Both the position numbers and the translations under genes were made by a program. Below, one piece after another: positions 26,911-39,124 of a stretch of 64,000 nucleotides of DNA. Source of the DNA: Antedon bifida (lineage: Eukaryota > Echinodermata > Crinoidea > Comatulida > Antedonidae); the NCBI GenBank assembly GCA_963402885.1, contig OY727095.1:10979001-11043000 (forward strand), in the 5' to 3' direction. The first letter of the stretch is position 1. Each line of letters opens with the position of its first letter. The notes beneath the pieces were generated by a model that did not search any database, was not told where the DNA came from, and worked only from the letters and a program-made list of their open reading frames with translations.

Positions 26911-27064
26911 TTCAATTCAATTCAAGAAACATTTATTGACCAAAAATATTATATCATAACATTAACAATGGTTGGCATATAATATATATAGTCGAGAGAC
27001 TACAAAAGGCCCGATAGGCCTGTCGCTGTAGTCCCTCTTTACATTATACAAATAAAAATAATAC
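26911..27064 (-). mobile_element. CR1/L2-like LINE 3' tail (-)
   Basis: On the minus strand it ends GGTCAATAAATGTTTCTTGA then ATTGAATTGAA, a polyadenylation-like signal plus ATTGA tail. Upstream it reads GGGACTACAGCGACAGGCCT. It points towards the + tail at 26741, so the two 3' ends face each other about 90 bp apart. Confidence 0.55.
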
Positions 27065-27810
27065 AACACTCTCATTTATCCATTTAATAACTGGATAGGA
27101 GAGGATTAATTTTGTTAAACCTCCCCATCGAACATAAGTTCTTTTTTGCATTGAGATACCTCCATGATTATTGTAATGTCTTCTGGAAATGCTTGATTAT
27201 GAACGTACGTTTCCTTCGTGCGCATAATAAAAGAAATTATTATATAAATTATAATAAGTTATTTCTCTGAAGCACACGGCCTTGCACCAGACCCCGAGTC
27301 TGGAGAAGAAGAATTAAAAAAGGCTGTTTTTTAAAAGATGGAAGGATGAAGGTTGATATTTTTTTACGACGATGACGTAGATTTGTCTGCAAATTCTCAA
27401 ACTGCGGAAACACTTGAAACAAAGTATTTTGTCTGTGAATTATACACTTTAAAACTACAGTACCTTTGGGTATCAAGTTTTAGGCAAACTTCAAAACAAT
27501 TTTATATGAGTATCGGTGCATATTAATTTTCATCAATAAATAAAGTTTTGCTGTATAGTGTTTAGAAACGGTAATTATAGTAAGAAATTAGAAGGAAATT
27601 AGTTTCAGTGATGATTCAACCTCATTATATATGCCTTTTATTGAAGCGATACTTATATAATTACAACATATTTTAACACGTGTATGCGCATTAAGACAAT
27701 GTACACAACCAATTAACATGGTTAATGATCCCTAAACAGCATCTATGGCATCCACTGATCGAACACATCGCTCATATCACTTCCTTTGATTTCACCATTG
27801 CTTCATTGTT

Positions 27811-27870
27811 GAAACGCCAAAAGGGCTATTAATCGGTCGTAGTGATATATTATTTCCCCTTTGGCGTTCC
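27811..27870. repeat. Small hairpin with GGCGTT ends
   Basis: GAAACGCCAAAAGGG (27811-27825) pairs with CCCCTTTGGCGTTCC (27856-27870) with two mismatches. It overlaps the start of the repeat at 27833. Confidence 0.6.
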
Positions 27871-28022
27871 ATATCAGGCTTGCAAACATCAAATTTGGTG
27901 GGCGTTTCATTTTTTTATTAACAAGCAAACACGTTGCGCAAAAGTATGGTGCGCAAAACTCAACGCGTGCAATTAGAATGCATGCACAAGACGTTCGTTA
28001 CTGTTAGCTTTAGTATGCTATA
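27833..28022 (+). repeat. Dispersed repeat, copy A (see 28705)
   Basis: Matches 28705-28875 in the same orientation with about 10-15% difference and several indels. Shared landmarks are GGCGTTCCATATCAGGCTTG, GCAAACACGTTGCGCAAAAG and GACGTTCGTTACTGTTAGCT. Confidence 0.8.
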
Positions 28023-28650
28023 CATCTTCGTTGGCATTTCTTCTCTGTTCCCCGTTGACAGAACAAACACAACAATTTGCTTTGCTCAAGGGAAATAAAA
28101 ATTACAACAAAGAAACACACAATATAGCACGAACGAATAATTTATCAAAATATAGATAGTATCTTGTACGCCTAGGCCTATTTATCAAGCTAACTAATAA
28201 TTGCATGTAGGCCTATACTAAGACATGGTAGCCTACAAGCTGTCTCACTTCAAAATCCTAGACCTATTGAAAACAGCTTATAGACACATGGTTAGGCGTT
28301 TTTGACGCATGCGCATTCTTCACAATGATTTTATGCAACACTAGAATAGAATTTTGATAATATTCATCAAACTTCAACCATAGCCCCACCCAGGATCTCG
28401 GTTAGGGCCATATAATTACCGCCATATTCTCTTCCGATTAGGAACTATACACTCACTACAATGACGTATTTTTTGTGAAGAGTCGAACTGCAAACTTCGA
28501 CTACTTTTTTTAATCGAATTTGAAGTAATAGTTCGAACTAGAAAGACTAAAGTTCGGTTTAATAATACTGGCGCAAGGGTCTCTTTCTACTGCATAAGGC
28601 CTGAAAATACGGTAACAGTTTATTTAAGTAACAATAAGCAAACGTTTACA

Positions 28651-28932
28651 AACAAACCAATATCTATTTTCTATAAATGTTTGGTGAAACCAATGTTTCT
28701 AGACCGGTCGAAGTGATACATTATTTCCCCGTTGGCGTTCCATATCAGGCTTGCAAATATATCAAATTTGGTGGACGTTCATAAAAGCAAACACGTTGCG
28801 CAAAAGCATGATGCACGCAAACTCAACGCTTGCAATTAGAATGCAGACGTTCGTTACTGTTAGCTTTAGGATGCTAAACAAACCAATATCTATTTTCTAT
28901 AAATGTTTGGTGAAACCAATGTTTCTAGATCG
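28651..28932 (+). repeat. 226-bp-spaced duplication enclosing dispersed repeat copy B
   Basis: The 55-bp sequence AACAAACCAATATCTATTTT then CTATAAATGTTTGGTGAAAC at 28651-28706 recurs almost unchanged at 28877-28932. The 170 bp between is the second copy of the 27833 repeat. The near-identical flanks and more diverged inner copy suggest a recent local duplication that used the older repeat. Confidence 0.85.
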
Positions 28933-31900
28933 AAGATAAATAGGTAATCATTTGTTGGAGTTTAAACTTTTATTGGTTCAATTCTTACGCCTACTTTTGA
29001 AAAATTAAAACTTGTTAGTGATACCTAATGTACTTGAAGACAAGTTGTCGACCATTCACCGTTTTAATCATTTCTTATCGACTATTGGTTACTTGCTGAT
29101 TGATCTTCCGATTGCTGAAGGTTGAACAGCTGCATCTTCCGTTTCAAAACTGGACACAGTGAAGGGTCAAACGAAATTTCGGACTGGGTCATACCTTTGA
29201 GATTATTATCTCTAGGGTCATATACAGTGCGATATTATTAGATTATTATAGGATATTACAATAAAGGGTAAGAAATACAGTGTAGGTTCTAAACAAAGTA
29301 ACATTGGTGCAACAACACTCTTTTGAGCTTCTTTCTTTATGTATAATTCATTGTATCCATTATCATAGTAGACCGGAAAATGTTTTGTTGTCTAGATTTG
29401 TACCATCACAAGTGGGTGGACTGCGGTGTTCTGTCTATATTTTGTGTTCAGCCTTTCAAAAAATGTGTTTTACCGCACGGGGGTGGAAACGTATACTTTC
29501 TAGAAATAGCAAGATAGTTGTGATATAACTTGCTATTAGTTCACACCACTGTGACTGTTTTAGCAACTATTACTGCTATAATAAGGGATCATGTCAAAAT
29601 TGTTTTGCTACTGCAATTACTGCAGTATTGTTTACTGCAATAACGTATAATTTAGTTTCAGAGCTTGCTATACTGTATTTGCATAAGCAGGTTAAAGAGT
29701 GCATTGTACAAATCAGTAGAATACATTTTAAATGCTCTCAAATTCAACATCCAATTTGAAAATTGTTATTAAAGATATCAGCATTTCATTGATGTTTATA
29801 AAAGCCATGAATATTTATTGTTCGCGAGACACGGAATAACCTTCTTTACGTTTAATCATTGAAATTCCATTTTTACTTTCCAATGAATGGCTTGTTCACA
29901 ATTGTTACAACAATAACACTCTTGTATTCTTTATTTTTATTAATAATATCATTTGTATGCAGTGAGATAATAAATACAAATACTGTTCTTGTTATTTTTA
30001 TTTAGTGTTAATACTAGAATATTAACGTTAATTTATGAATTTACAAAGTACAATCTAGGCAAAAGATAGAGACGTGCAAGCAAATCATAATTAAACGCCT
30101 CTGGCATAGCGATTGACCCACAACAAGGTCAATTCCCACCGAGAAGACCTACTACAAAAACTTCAATGGTTATGAATATGAATTGAAAAGACAGATACAG
30201 AAAATCACCTTCCCTCGACACGTTGCTACTGCTGCAAGTGTGCTCGGTTCTTTGCACTATTCATTCCAGATATAAATTCTCAATGAATCAAGACAGGTAG
30301 GCCTACCGTATGTAAACAATCCCATTCAATATATAAAAACACTGTTGGATACTTACAAACTTAATATCAAAATTAAATTGAAGAAAATGAATATAATATC
30401 ACCATTTATGTAAAACATTCCTGTAGGTAAAGTTTAAAATTGGCTAATATTCTGTGCAATTTTATACTATTTTAATCGCTGTCACACCTGCTGGTCAATT
30501 GACCAATAACAGTTATTTAGAAATATAAAAAATCCACGAAACACTTTAGTAATTTACACTACTTATAAGTTATAATAAGGTCATATTTTTGACAAACATC
30601 TGGCCCGCAAGTGCTGTGTATTAAGTTTGGGCTTCTGACGGCGACTCCGCACTCCCTCATTGTGTATCTACCGACATGCTGTAATGCACGGATGCCTAAC
30701 CTTGTAGGGGGTTTGGGTTCAATTGCGACTTACTTGAAAATGTACGTCTGTGACATTTTATACAGATAGATAAAATGTGTGAGCTTATACAACCGAAACC
30801 TTTGTTTTGCTTTTAGCAGACCTTTGAATTGGCCTAAATAAAAATATACAAAAAATAAAGGAAAAGACAAGAGTACAATACATACAATACATTAATGAGA
30901 TTTATTATGGTATAAAACTTAATTAAAATCAGGAAAACACTGCACTACTTATAAATTATGTCTCATTATGAATATTAGGGAGTGGAGTAGAATCAGTCGT
31001 GATTTACTATTTCAGGATTGAATCATGAAACCATTGGATTGGAAGACAAGCACCAAGCTAGCTCCACCATACATGAATAATCAAGTCCATAAACAAATAT
31101 CAATAGTATCAACACACAATTATATAATATTAACAATATAAAATAATGAGTATTTTAGTTATTTATTTTATACTGGGGGAACTCTTTAGACTGTTCTTCC
31201 CGGTGCCCACGGCACTTGAGACCGTGAGGTGTTTACTAGTACACCGGGGTAACCCCTACCTCAAAAGATTCACAAGTTCTTTTGTGCTACGCTTTGTTGC
31301 CCTTTACTCAAGAAGATTGGTTCTTCACCAGAACCATTATTGGTGACCCTTGCCGATATGGCTATGTATATTCTATCTGTCTTTTCGCGTTTTTATTAAT
31401 TTTTTTTACAAATCTTGACATGCCTAATAATAGATTCTTAGAAGCAAGCCCTACTCGAAAAAAGAAGAAAAATAACAAATGTTTCTGTTTTTAGCATCTC
31501 TGTTAATTTAGTGAGATTCAACGGTCCTCTTGTCTGTCTGTGGCAAGAGAGGAAATCCCTAAACATCTCAGACTTTTATTATTGTAGAATTCATTTCCTG
31601 TGGAATCATGGCAAAACATTGCGGTCCTGAACCAAAAGTAAAGGCCTACAACAAGGCATTAAACATAATTTGGGTCTATATTGTAGACGATCGTCGGTAC
31701 TGTACCGGTAATGTGTCCAGGTTCATACGCAAATGCCGTGTGAAACATAATACCTGTATTACTGTACCCTCCTAATCTACCCCTTACTTAACCTTACATA
31801 GATGCAGATATGGTGGCACTCAATCAATGACAATTGGTGCGTTCGTAAGTAAAAATTACAAATTCACAAACTTGACTAAACAACTAGAATTTAATTCGTC

Positions 31901-32005
31901 ACTTTGACGAATTATAGGTGAATATGAAAAAAAAAACATTAACTAAAGTCTTCAAAAAAATAACAATTTAAAACTTAAATTAGCTGATGTTCAGTAATAC
32001 AGATC
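28933..32005. other. Intergenic, nothing recognised
   Basis: No gene seen. The segment 31190-31360 is richer in G/C and opens a 66-codon and a 70-codon frame, but without a known domain or splice-site pattern. Confidence 0.4.
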
Positions 32006-32400
32006 CTAATCTAATATAAAGATTGAACTTTTTTTCCAAGCTCTCTTGGCATAAAGTTTACAAAATCTATCAAAAATCTGCTCTACTTCATTAGGTAGAG
32101 GAATAGCTGTTGATCCTAAAACATAATACAGTTTATTATCGATAGTTGAGTTTGAAAATTCATTCTAGATATTATTATAATTAATTAATGCATGTTCAAG
32201 CTTATCCAACTCTTCCAATCTTATGTTTGTAAGAGCAGGACAGATAAACAGAAAGTGTCTTATAGTTTCCTCTTGATTAATGTTACAAAGTGTACAAAAA
32301 ACTGGACACATTTATACCACTACTACCGTAGATACACCCAAAATGCCATATTGGAGACATGAGCAATCCTATCTTCTATACTAAAATATAGACAAAATTA
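32006..32400 (-). pseudogene. LINE ORF2 C-terminal relic (zinc-knuckle end)
   Basis: The minus strand encodes CPVFCTLCNINQEETIRHFL then FICPAL. This is the C-x2-C ... H-x4-C ending of non-LTR retrotransposon ORF2 proteins, which follows the reverse transcriptase and helps bind nucleic acid. It continues about 85 codons and includes LPNEVEQIFDRFCKLYAKRA then WKKSS before the TAG at 32006-32008. A premature TAG splits it at about 32167 (NI-stop-NEF). Upstream another stop and a frame change separate it from a piece reading IEDRIAHVSNMAFW. The reverse-transcriptase core is absent. An old, dead, 5'-truncated copy whose clade I cannot fix. Confidence 0.75.
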
Positions 32401-33142
32401 GGGGAAACAACTTTTAGTTTTTTTTAATTTTAATATGAGATTCTTTTTATATAACGAACACTGTCAGTAATTAGCCTGTGGTAAAATGTATCCGAATTGG
32501 GATACCCTACAAACATGTATATAATATTATTAACAAATTACACGAAGGTTAAAAACCCAGTGTAGTAGGCCTACTATGTATATGCAAATTATGAAATAAT
32601 GTTGGGCTGTCTTCAGATGTTCCTGGTAATTACATGCAAATGGTCTGGCTGGTCGATTGTCCTTAACTTGCCCTTCGGGACGGGGAGCCATTATTATTAC
32701 ATGTTAGTTGTGTTAATAATTGAATAATTTGAGCATAGTTCAAACTTGTAAGAGATTAAGATCTCGGTATACACACATTTGGCAGGGCTACTGCATTGAG
32801 ATGCATATTTATTGCTTAATGTGCTTTCGAGCACATGACATCGTTAGTTGATTTTAATGATACGTGGGGAAAAAACGCCCACATGTATAAGAAGGTGTTA
32901 GTAACTTTTTGGCTACGTATCAATGAAAAAAACTACAGTAAGACCCTTAGTTGGTCCTAGTTTCACGGGAACATTTTCCTCTGAATAGTCGTGTCTTCAT
33001 TGTATTCTCTGTAAGTGTAATGAATAATAACATATCATGTTGGGTCGTTGTCCCACCAAATGAATCTGTTCTGCTCTCGAGTACCGTATACATGATGTTA
33101 CTAAAATTGAACAAAATGATCTCCTTCCAACAATATCATTTG

Positions 33143-33250
33143 AAATCAGATTTTCGGTTATAGTGAAGGAAACGGTTACGTTGAACTTACCCAACGCGTT
33201 GGGTAAGTTCAGCGTAACCTGTTCCTTCACTATAAACGAAAATCTGATTT
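33143..33250. repeat. 108-bp near-perfect palindrome centred on ACGCGT
   Basis: The arms 33143-33196 and 33197-33250 are reverse complements with only about four to six differences and no loop. The centre reads CCCAACGCGTTGGG. It is the most symmetrical long structure in the window and would form a cruciform. A minimal foldback element or a DNA-repair product are both possible. The 70- and 77-codon frames over it are artefacts. Confidence 0.88.
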
Positions 33251-34100
33251 AAAATAGATGTTACTAATGTGACTATTTCTACAATTCATAAAGTATAGCC
33301 TACTGTATACCGATGACATTGGCCTTTAAGGTAATATATCCGTATTAATTTACCTTGCATACTATGTGCAAAACAGGAAACGGGATAAAATAATTATTTA
33401 TGAAACCTATAAACTTCAACCAATAATAAATTTGGCTAGAAGCCACTTTTCATGTTTTCGGGCATAGGAAAAATGATTTCCTTATTTCAACCTGTTTGAA
33501 ATTTTCACTATTATTTTGTCCCGTTAAAATCTGTTATCATTTTTCATCATATAGGCCTATCGATTATAAAATACACTGTCGCCAACTGAAAGGCGGGTCA
33601 AAGTTGACGGTTTAATTAAATTATTTATTGCATATGTAATTTTATTTACAACAAATAGAGCACCAAAATTATGAGTGTTTTTGGTCTGAATTTGTTGATT
33701 CATTAAAATTTAATTATCGACACAATTACGCCTATTAAACTTTCTAAAGTAAAGTAACAGAATTGTACCGTAACCTTGCCTGAACTGAAGGACAAGTTAC
33801 AAGTGTCCAAAATTTCGAATTAGGCCTACTACTCTACTGGTAACTGTACAGAGTAGTCCAATCCAAAGAGTAGAGAAATTTCTATTAATTCACGCTTCCG
33901 TTCAAGACATTGCCTTGATTATCATATCAGCTTTAGCCATACACCATCCAGGGTTGTGACGTCATTGCAACGGTGTATATTGTACAAAAATTATAATTCT
34001 CTTTGGTTGTGGCTATTATTAATTATGTATTTCAATTTTATACCATTTATATACTTTCTGATGGTGCTTTCATTACATAAAAAATGTTTTGCTATTAAAT

Positions 34101-34175
34101 TACAGTAGAAAATAGAAACTCTATAAGGGGACACCTTCGCGACCGGCAGAGAATTGTCCTCTCTGAATTTAGATT
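34101..34175. mobile_element. MITE fragment, 'TACAGTAGAA...AAGGGGACAC' family
   Basis: TACAGTAGAA, then after a short insertion ACTCTATAAGGGGACACCTT and TCGCGACC, followed by ATTGTCCTCTCTGAATTTAG. The right terminus is missing. See 19286, 21672 and 45608. Confidence 0.6.
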
Positions 34176-34589
34176 GTGCTTTTAACGGGAAAATGATATG
34201 CTGTTTCCCATCAGGAGTGGTTCAATTAAGAAAGTCTGTGAAATATAATAATTTTATTGTTTCACTCTTTCTCTCAAAAAGACAGAAAGTCAGTTGTTCA
34301 TTGATTATCGATAAGCGTACATCCACAACTGTTATTGGTGTCATGTTAAGCCTGGTATGATGATGATGAGAGAGCCTGTAATTGTTGATTGGTAGGGCTT
34401 GTCTGAATCATAACTCGTGGTACTTACTATTAGGCAGGATTTGTTATGGTTGCTACTGGGTAGAGATGGGATGGGTTTGTCCCCATCACCAAGATTGCCA
34501 TTTGGGAGAGGGTATAATCATGATTGTTGCCGAGTAGGTTATTGCTGGTTATAGGGCTTTTCAAGATTTCTACCATTGCTGCTGGGTAG

Positions 34590-34731
34590 ATTATCCCGCT
34601 ATGGGTGGACATTCCCCAAGCCCCCACTCACCAATAGCACCGACATGGTACGGTATAGGCCTATACAGTGTCTCTGCTAATGCGCAAATTATCCTGCTAT
34701 AGGTGGACATTCCCCGGACCCCCACTCACCA
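34590..34731 (+). repeat. Direct repeat, 98-bp period (2 copies of about 44 bp)
   Basis: ATTATCCCGCTATGGGTGGA followed by CATTCCCC and CCCCCACTCACCA (34590) recurs at 34688 with four differences. The stretch between holds a TAGGCCTA copy. Preceding GCTGGGTAGA motifs (about 34450 and 34580) suggest a longer, degenerate array. Confidence 0.75.
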
Positions 34732-35199
34732 GATACGGTATCTCGTCTCTTTTTTAATGTGCAATTTGTTTAGCGATGTGTGAAAAGTTCCCCCAGTCAC
34801 CCATGTGATGGGCCCTGCCAAGATTTCTTCCTGTCACGATTTATTGCCATGTACAGTAATACATCCTGGTGGGGTTTTTTTCGGTAATAGTGACAAAACT
34901 GGTACATTAATAATTGAAATAATGTAGAAGGCCAGTAATAAATTATTTCTAATAAGATCTGAAGGACACGGGGATTTTAAAAGTACAGTAATTTGAGTTT
35001 TGCTTTCAGTTTTTGTGACAGTTTTAAGCATCCATACGGAATTTCCTGTATTTTGCTATAATTTTTTTCTGGCACATTTGAGAAAACAAGTTTATATATT
35101 TTATGGCTGTTTATGACATGACATATATTATAATAATATTTGTATAAATTAAATAGCAAAATGTTATAACGTCATACGTTTATAGTTTTAATACCATAA

Positions 35200-35634
35200 T
35201 TTAAATGGGTTATATCCGATAAATAATCGATATCGATCGAATCGATTCATATATCGATTGCGTTTATCTGCACCGCCTGAGTCCAATATCTCGATTTACA
35301 TCTTGTATCTTATATCTTTATTTTTATTTATAGCTATCACCAGCATACTACGTCATACCTTGATATAAATTAAAATGGTTCATCTCCAAAAAACTGTCAA
35401 TAATCGATATTCATCTATCGATTACAATTATCTTCGTCTGCACCACCTAATGTCCAATATCTTGACATTTTGATTTTATAAACCAACATATTACGTTATA
35501 CATAAAATTAAATCGTTCATCTTCGATAAAAACTGTCAATAATCATGATTCGTCTGTCTATTAATCTTCGTCTCAACCACCTGATGTCCAATGTCTCGAC
35601 ATTTTGGTTTATAATACCAAAATATTACGTCATT
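35200..35634 (+). repeat. Three degenerate 135-150-bp tandem units
   Basis: Each unit runs ...GTTCATCTxCxAAA, AACTGTCAATAATC, a TCGAT-containing part, TCTGCACCACCTGATGTCCA, ATATCTCGACATTTTG and ends ATATTACGTCAT (about 35356, 35497 and 35632). Unit 1 holds the densest cluster of ATCGAT palindromes (35226-35262). Confidence 0.7.
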
Positions 35635-36440
35635 TTTGTCTTGAAAGGAAGTACCTATGTGTGTCACACAAAGCTTTATAAGAGAACAACACTTAAAGAT
35701 GCGTTGAATTGTCCTTGTCGCTAGTCTGGATGTTGTCTCCCGTAGGAGAGATCAAAACTGTGTCACAAGAAGTTCAGGTCATCATTGATCCTATCTCGAG
35801 AGATTGTCTCTTGTTTACATTTCATATTATCTTTGATCAAAATCACGGGTCGTGTGCAAAGCTTTTTAAGTTCATAACACTGTTGACATTTTAAATTTTC
35901 AGATTGAAGCATAATGATATGTACTGTTAGTTGTTAATGTTATGATTCAGCAACAAAAACCTAATGTCGCTGTCATTTATTGAATTCCTAAAATGCAATC
36001 AAGCAGTCCGGATAAATTTGTAGGCTATTCACTAAATTAAATAACTTAATTAATCTATAATATTTTCTATATTGATAGCATCAACAGACTTATAATTATC
36101 ATCATTATATATAGAACGATCATGTTATTTATTTTAAGGTGAAACCGTTGTTTAATCACATGTAGCCATAAGTCCCCATTAGGCCTAATTCAATATTTCT
36201 CTATACTTTTCTAGGCTGTTAAGGTTAGTGGCCTGAAGAAGAAATGAGGTCGAGTGATAGCCGGAAAATGACAACGTGACGAGGTCAGTAAATGTTCAGT
36301 AATTTCTAAACGCTGATTAATTAAACAGTTTTTTGTTTTTGTATTTGGTATATCAATTTGATATACTGTAGGAACAACGTGTATCATTTTGTAATAATAC
36401 TTTTAATTGAGAACAACACATAAGTCATCCAGAAATGTGT

Positions 36441-36912
36441 ACTTAAAAACGTTGATTTGACTAAAGACGTTAATGTAACTAAACACGTTGATATGTGACT
36501 TAAACACGTTGATATGGGACTTAAACACGTTGATATCCGACTTAAACACGTTGATGTGTGACTAAACACGTTGATATTGGACTAAACACGTTAATATGGG
36601 ACTAAACACGTTGATATGGGCTAAACACGTTGATATGGGCTAAACACGTTGATATGAGACTAAACACGTTGATGTGTGACTAAACACGTTGATGTGTGAC
36701 TAAACACGTTGATGTGTGACTAAACACGTTGATGTGTGACTAAACACGTTGATGTGTGACTAAACACGTTGATGTGTGATTAAACACGTTGATATGTGAT
36801 TAACACGTTGATATGGGACTAAACACGTTGAGATGACGTCACTAAACACGTTGAGATGACGTCACTAAACACGTTGAGATGACGTCACTAAACACGTGTT
36901 AGACATGTTGAT
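36441..36912 (+). repeat. About 20-23-bp satellite, roughly 23 units, with CRE-bearing last units
   Basis: Core unit TAAACACGTTGATGTGTGAC. Early units are degenerate, the middle units (36660-36790) are nearly identical at 20 bp, and the last three are 23 bp with GAGATGACGTCAC. They place perfect TGACGTCA octamers at 36834-36841, 36857-36864 and 36880-36887. The array ends in AACACGTGTT. It lies about 3.7 kb upstream of the collagen ATG. It is not a CRISPR array, because there are no unique spacers. Confidence 0.92.
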
Positions 36913-38536
36913 ATCCTAGCATGCCTACAGTAAACATGTCTCTAAACATGTAGTCGATACTCATATTATATTAGTTATTAGTTATTTATTATAATAAATG
37001 TTTAATTTACTCATGGTGACTTTGTTACATCACAGTTGTGATTTATTTCAATTTGCTACGTAATGTAAGTACAAGCGTTTGCCTTGGAGCCAGCCGTGGG
37101 CTTTAAGACAGACCCTTGTCGAGAGCCCGAATCAAACTATGATCAATTCCACATTACGATATGACATTCGTAATCGACAAACTATTTAATACCCAGCGGA
37201 CCCACCCGTCCTTGCTAGGTATGTAATGAGACGGAGCGCAGCTTCACGTGAGCCTAGTGAAAGTTTAGTGTGAATGAAAAGTTTTTTTCTCACATTAATC
37301 AGCTGGCTTTTGTTGAATATAATGAATGTTTTATTGATGTTTCCGACGTGTACATGACGACGGCAATGAGTAGGGAATATGTCATTTTTAATGTAAGCCG
37401 AAGCTTGTCGACGAAACTTTCTGCCGATGTTGAAATTTAATGGGTTGATTCTCGGAAGTTTTTTTAAAGATATGTTCTCCTCCCGAGAAAAACGAATCTA
37501 GTGATTACAGTCTAGGCCTGTTAAATGTTTTTATGGTGGAGAACCAATGAAATTTAGCTTAAATGTAGATTTTTCTCTAATTTATTACAATAACGCAATT
37601 ATGTTTGTTTTTAAATTTCTTATAAAATTGTTGGTAATATTTAGAGTATTTAGAACCAGTGACCTAACCAAGTGTTCCTTTAATCGGAGTGTTCCCTGAA
37701 TAAAGATTGGCTGCAGTCTAGTTCGTTTCACATAATTGTCCCATCAAACCGGTTACACGAGTGTTTCTTCGTCTTACAAAAACATTGTAGGAGGCCATAG
37801 GTAAGAATAATCTCGAGCCCTGGAATCATTATGGAACCTTTTTCATTTAATCTGTTATGCAAGAGCACATATGCTATTCTTTAGTGACTAAAGAAATACA
37901 TTGCTGTGCTGAACATGTGTGCGTCCCTTCAGGTTGAATATCGGAAGTACGACTTTGACGTTATTCACTTTCTTTTATACTCCATAATGCGATCTAAGAT
38001 CAAGATATACATCCAATCATTTACTACAGCTAAAAAAATCGTTCCAATTTATATCCGGTTCATTTAAAAAACCTGTCAATATTGAAATGTTCTTATTGTT
38101 CATAAAGTAATTCCAATTAGTACCGGAAGTTATTAAACATTAGACCCCGGATTGTGTTTCTTGGTATTGTTCCTTGAAGACAGATATGAGTAATATTATT
38201 TGAATTTGTTTGCTTCTCAAATAAATCGAAATTATAGAAATAACAAGTTTATTAATTAGAATATTTAAAGATCGATTAATCATACAAGAGATAACGGAAA
38301 ATCCATACATTAGGTACATTATAAAAAGTTCAATCTTCAGAAACAAAATTTAAATAAAAAACAAGAGCCAAGTTTTGTCGTGTCGTGAAGAAGTTACTGC
38401 ATTTATTAATAGAAATGGGCCTATACAATATAAGCAAATATTCACAGATAACGATTTATAAAAGTATTAAGTATTATTGTAGGTTGTTGTTTATTTTTTG
38501 CTTATGTTAATTTCCTGGTGAAATGTTTTTTTTTTT

Positions 38537-38600
38537 GTATGATGTGTATATGGATTTACTATCCGAAATAAGAAGGAAATGAATGAATTAATAAATTAAT
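38537..38600 (+). mobile_element. Possible LINE 3' tail
   Basis: ATATGGATTTACTATCCGAA then ATAAGAAGGAAATGAATGAA resembles CR1/L2 3' ends that finish in a GAAT microsatellite. Short and unsupported by coding sequence. Confidence 0.3.
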
Positions 38601-39124
38601 GGTATGTTATGTTCTATGTATTATTCCAATACTCGGCAAAAACACCAGCCATACCTACAACAGTTGTAGGAAACTTGATCACAAACCGTATTGTTCAATT
38701 TAATTGAACCTACCAGCAGGGTACTGGGTGGTAGTGGTTACTTAATGGAGAGGTTCAATCGCAGGCCAAGAAACTGGAGATTTAATCGTAAGTTACCTAC
38801 TTATAATCTGCTCAAATTTGGAGAAACATTAATTAAAGTATTTTTGGTTTTTTTTGCACAAATTAATTTGTATTATGCTACATGTGTCATTAAAATGAAT
38901 TAGCATGTTTGTGATTTATTCTTTGTTTAGTGTTTAGTAAAGTATGTTTTAAGCAATCAAGCATATTACCGAAATTCTTATTAGTTTTGTTTATAAGGTG
39001 GGTATGTCGATGAAATACAGGGTCGATAATACATATTACCACCACAAATGTATGTCTATTGTTTCTGGACCGTGGTTTTGATGCTAGAACAAGTCTTCTC
39101 GGATACTTGATTGAAACTGGAGGA

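Noticed and set aside
30600-30740. SINE-like segment with GGGTTCAATTGCG
   Set aside because: A single B-box-like string without A-box or 3' tail.
31190-31494. Possible exon in the GC-richer stretch
   Set aside because: Two overlapping short frames with no recognised domain and no coherent splice-site pair.
36441-36912. Possible CRISPR array
   Set aside because: Units abut directly with no unique spacers, there are no cas genes, and the surroundings are animal DNA.
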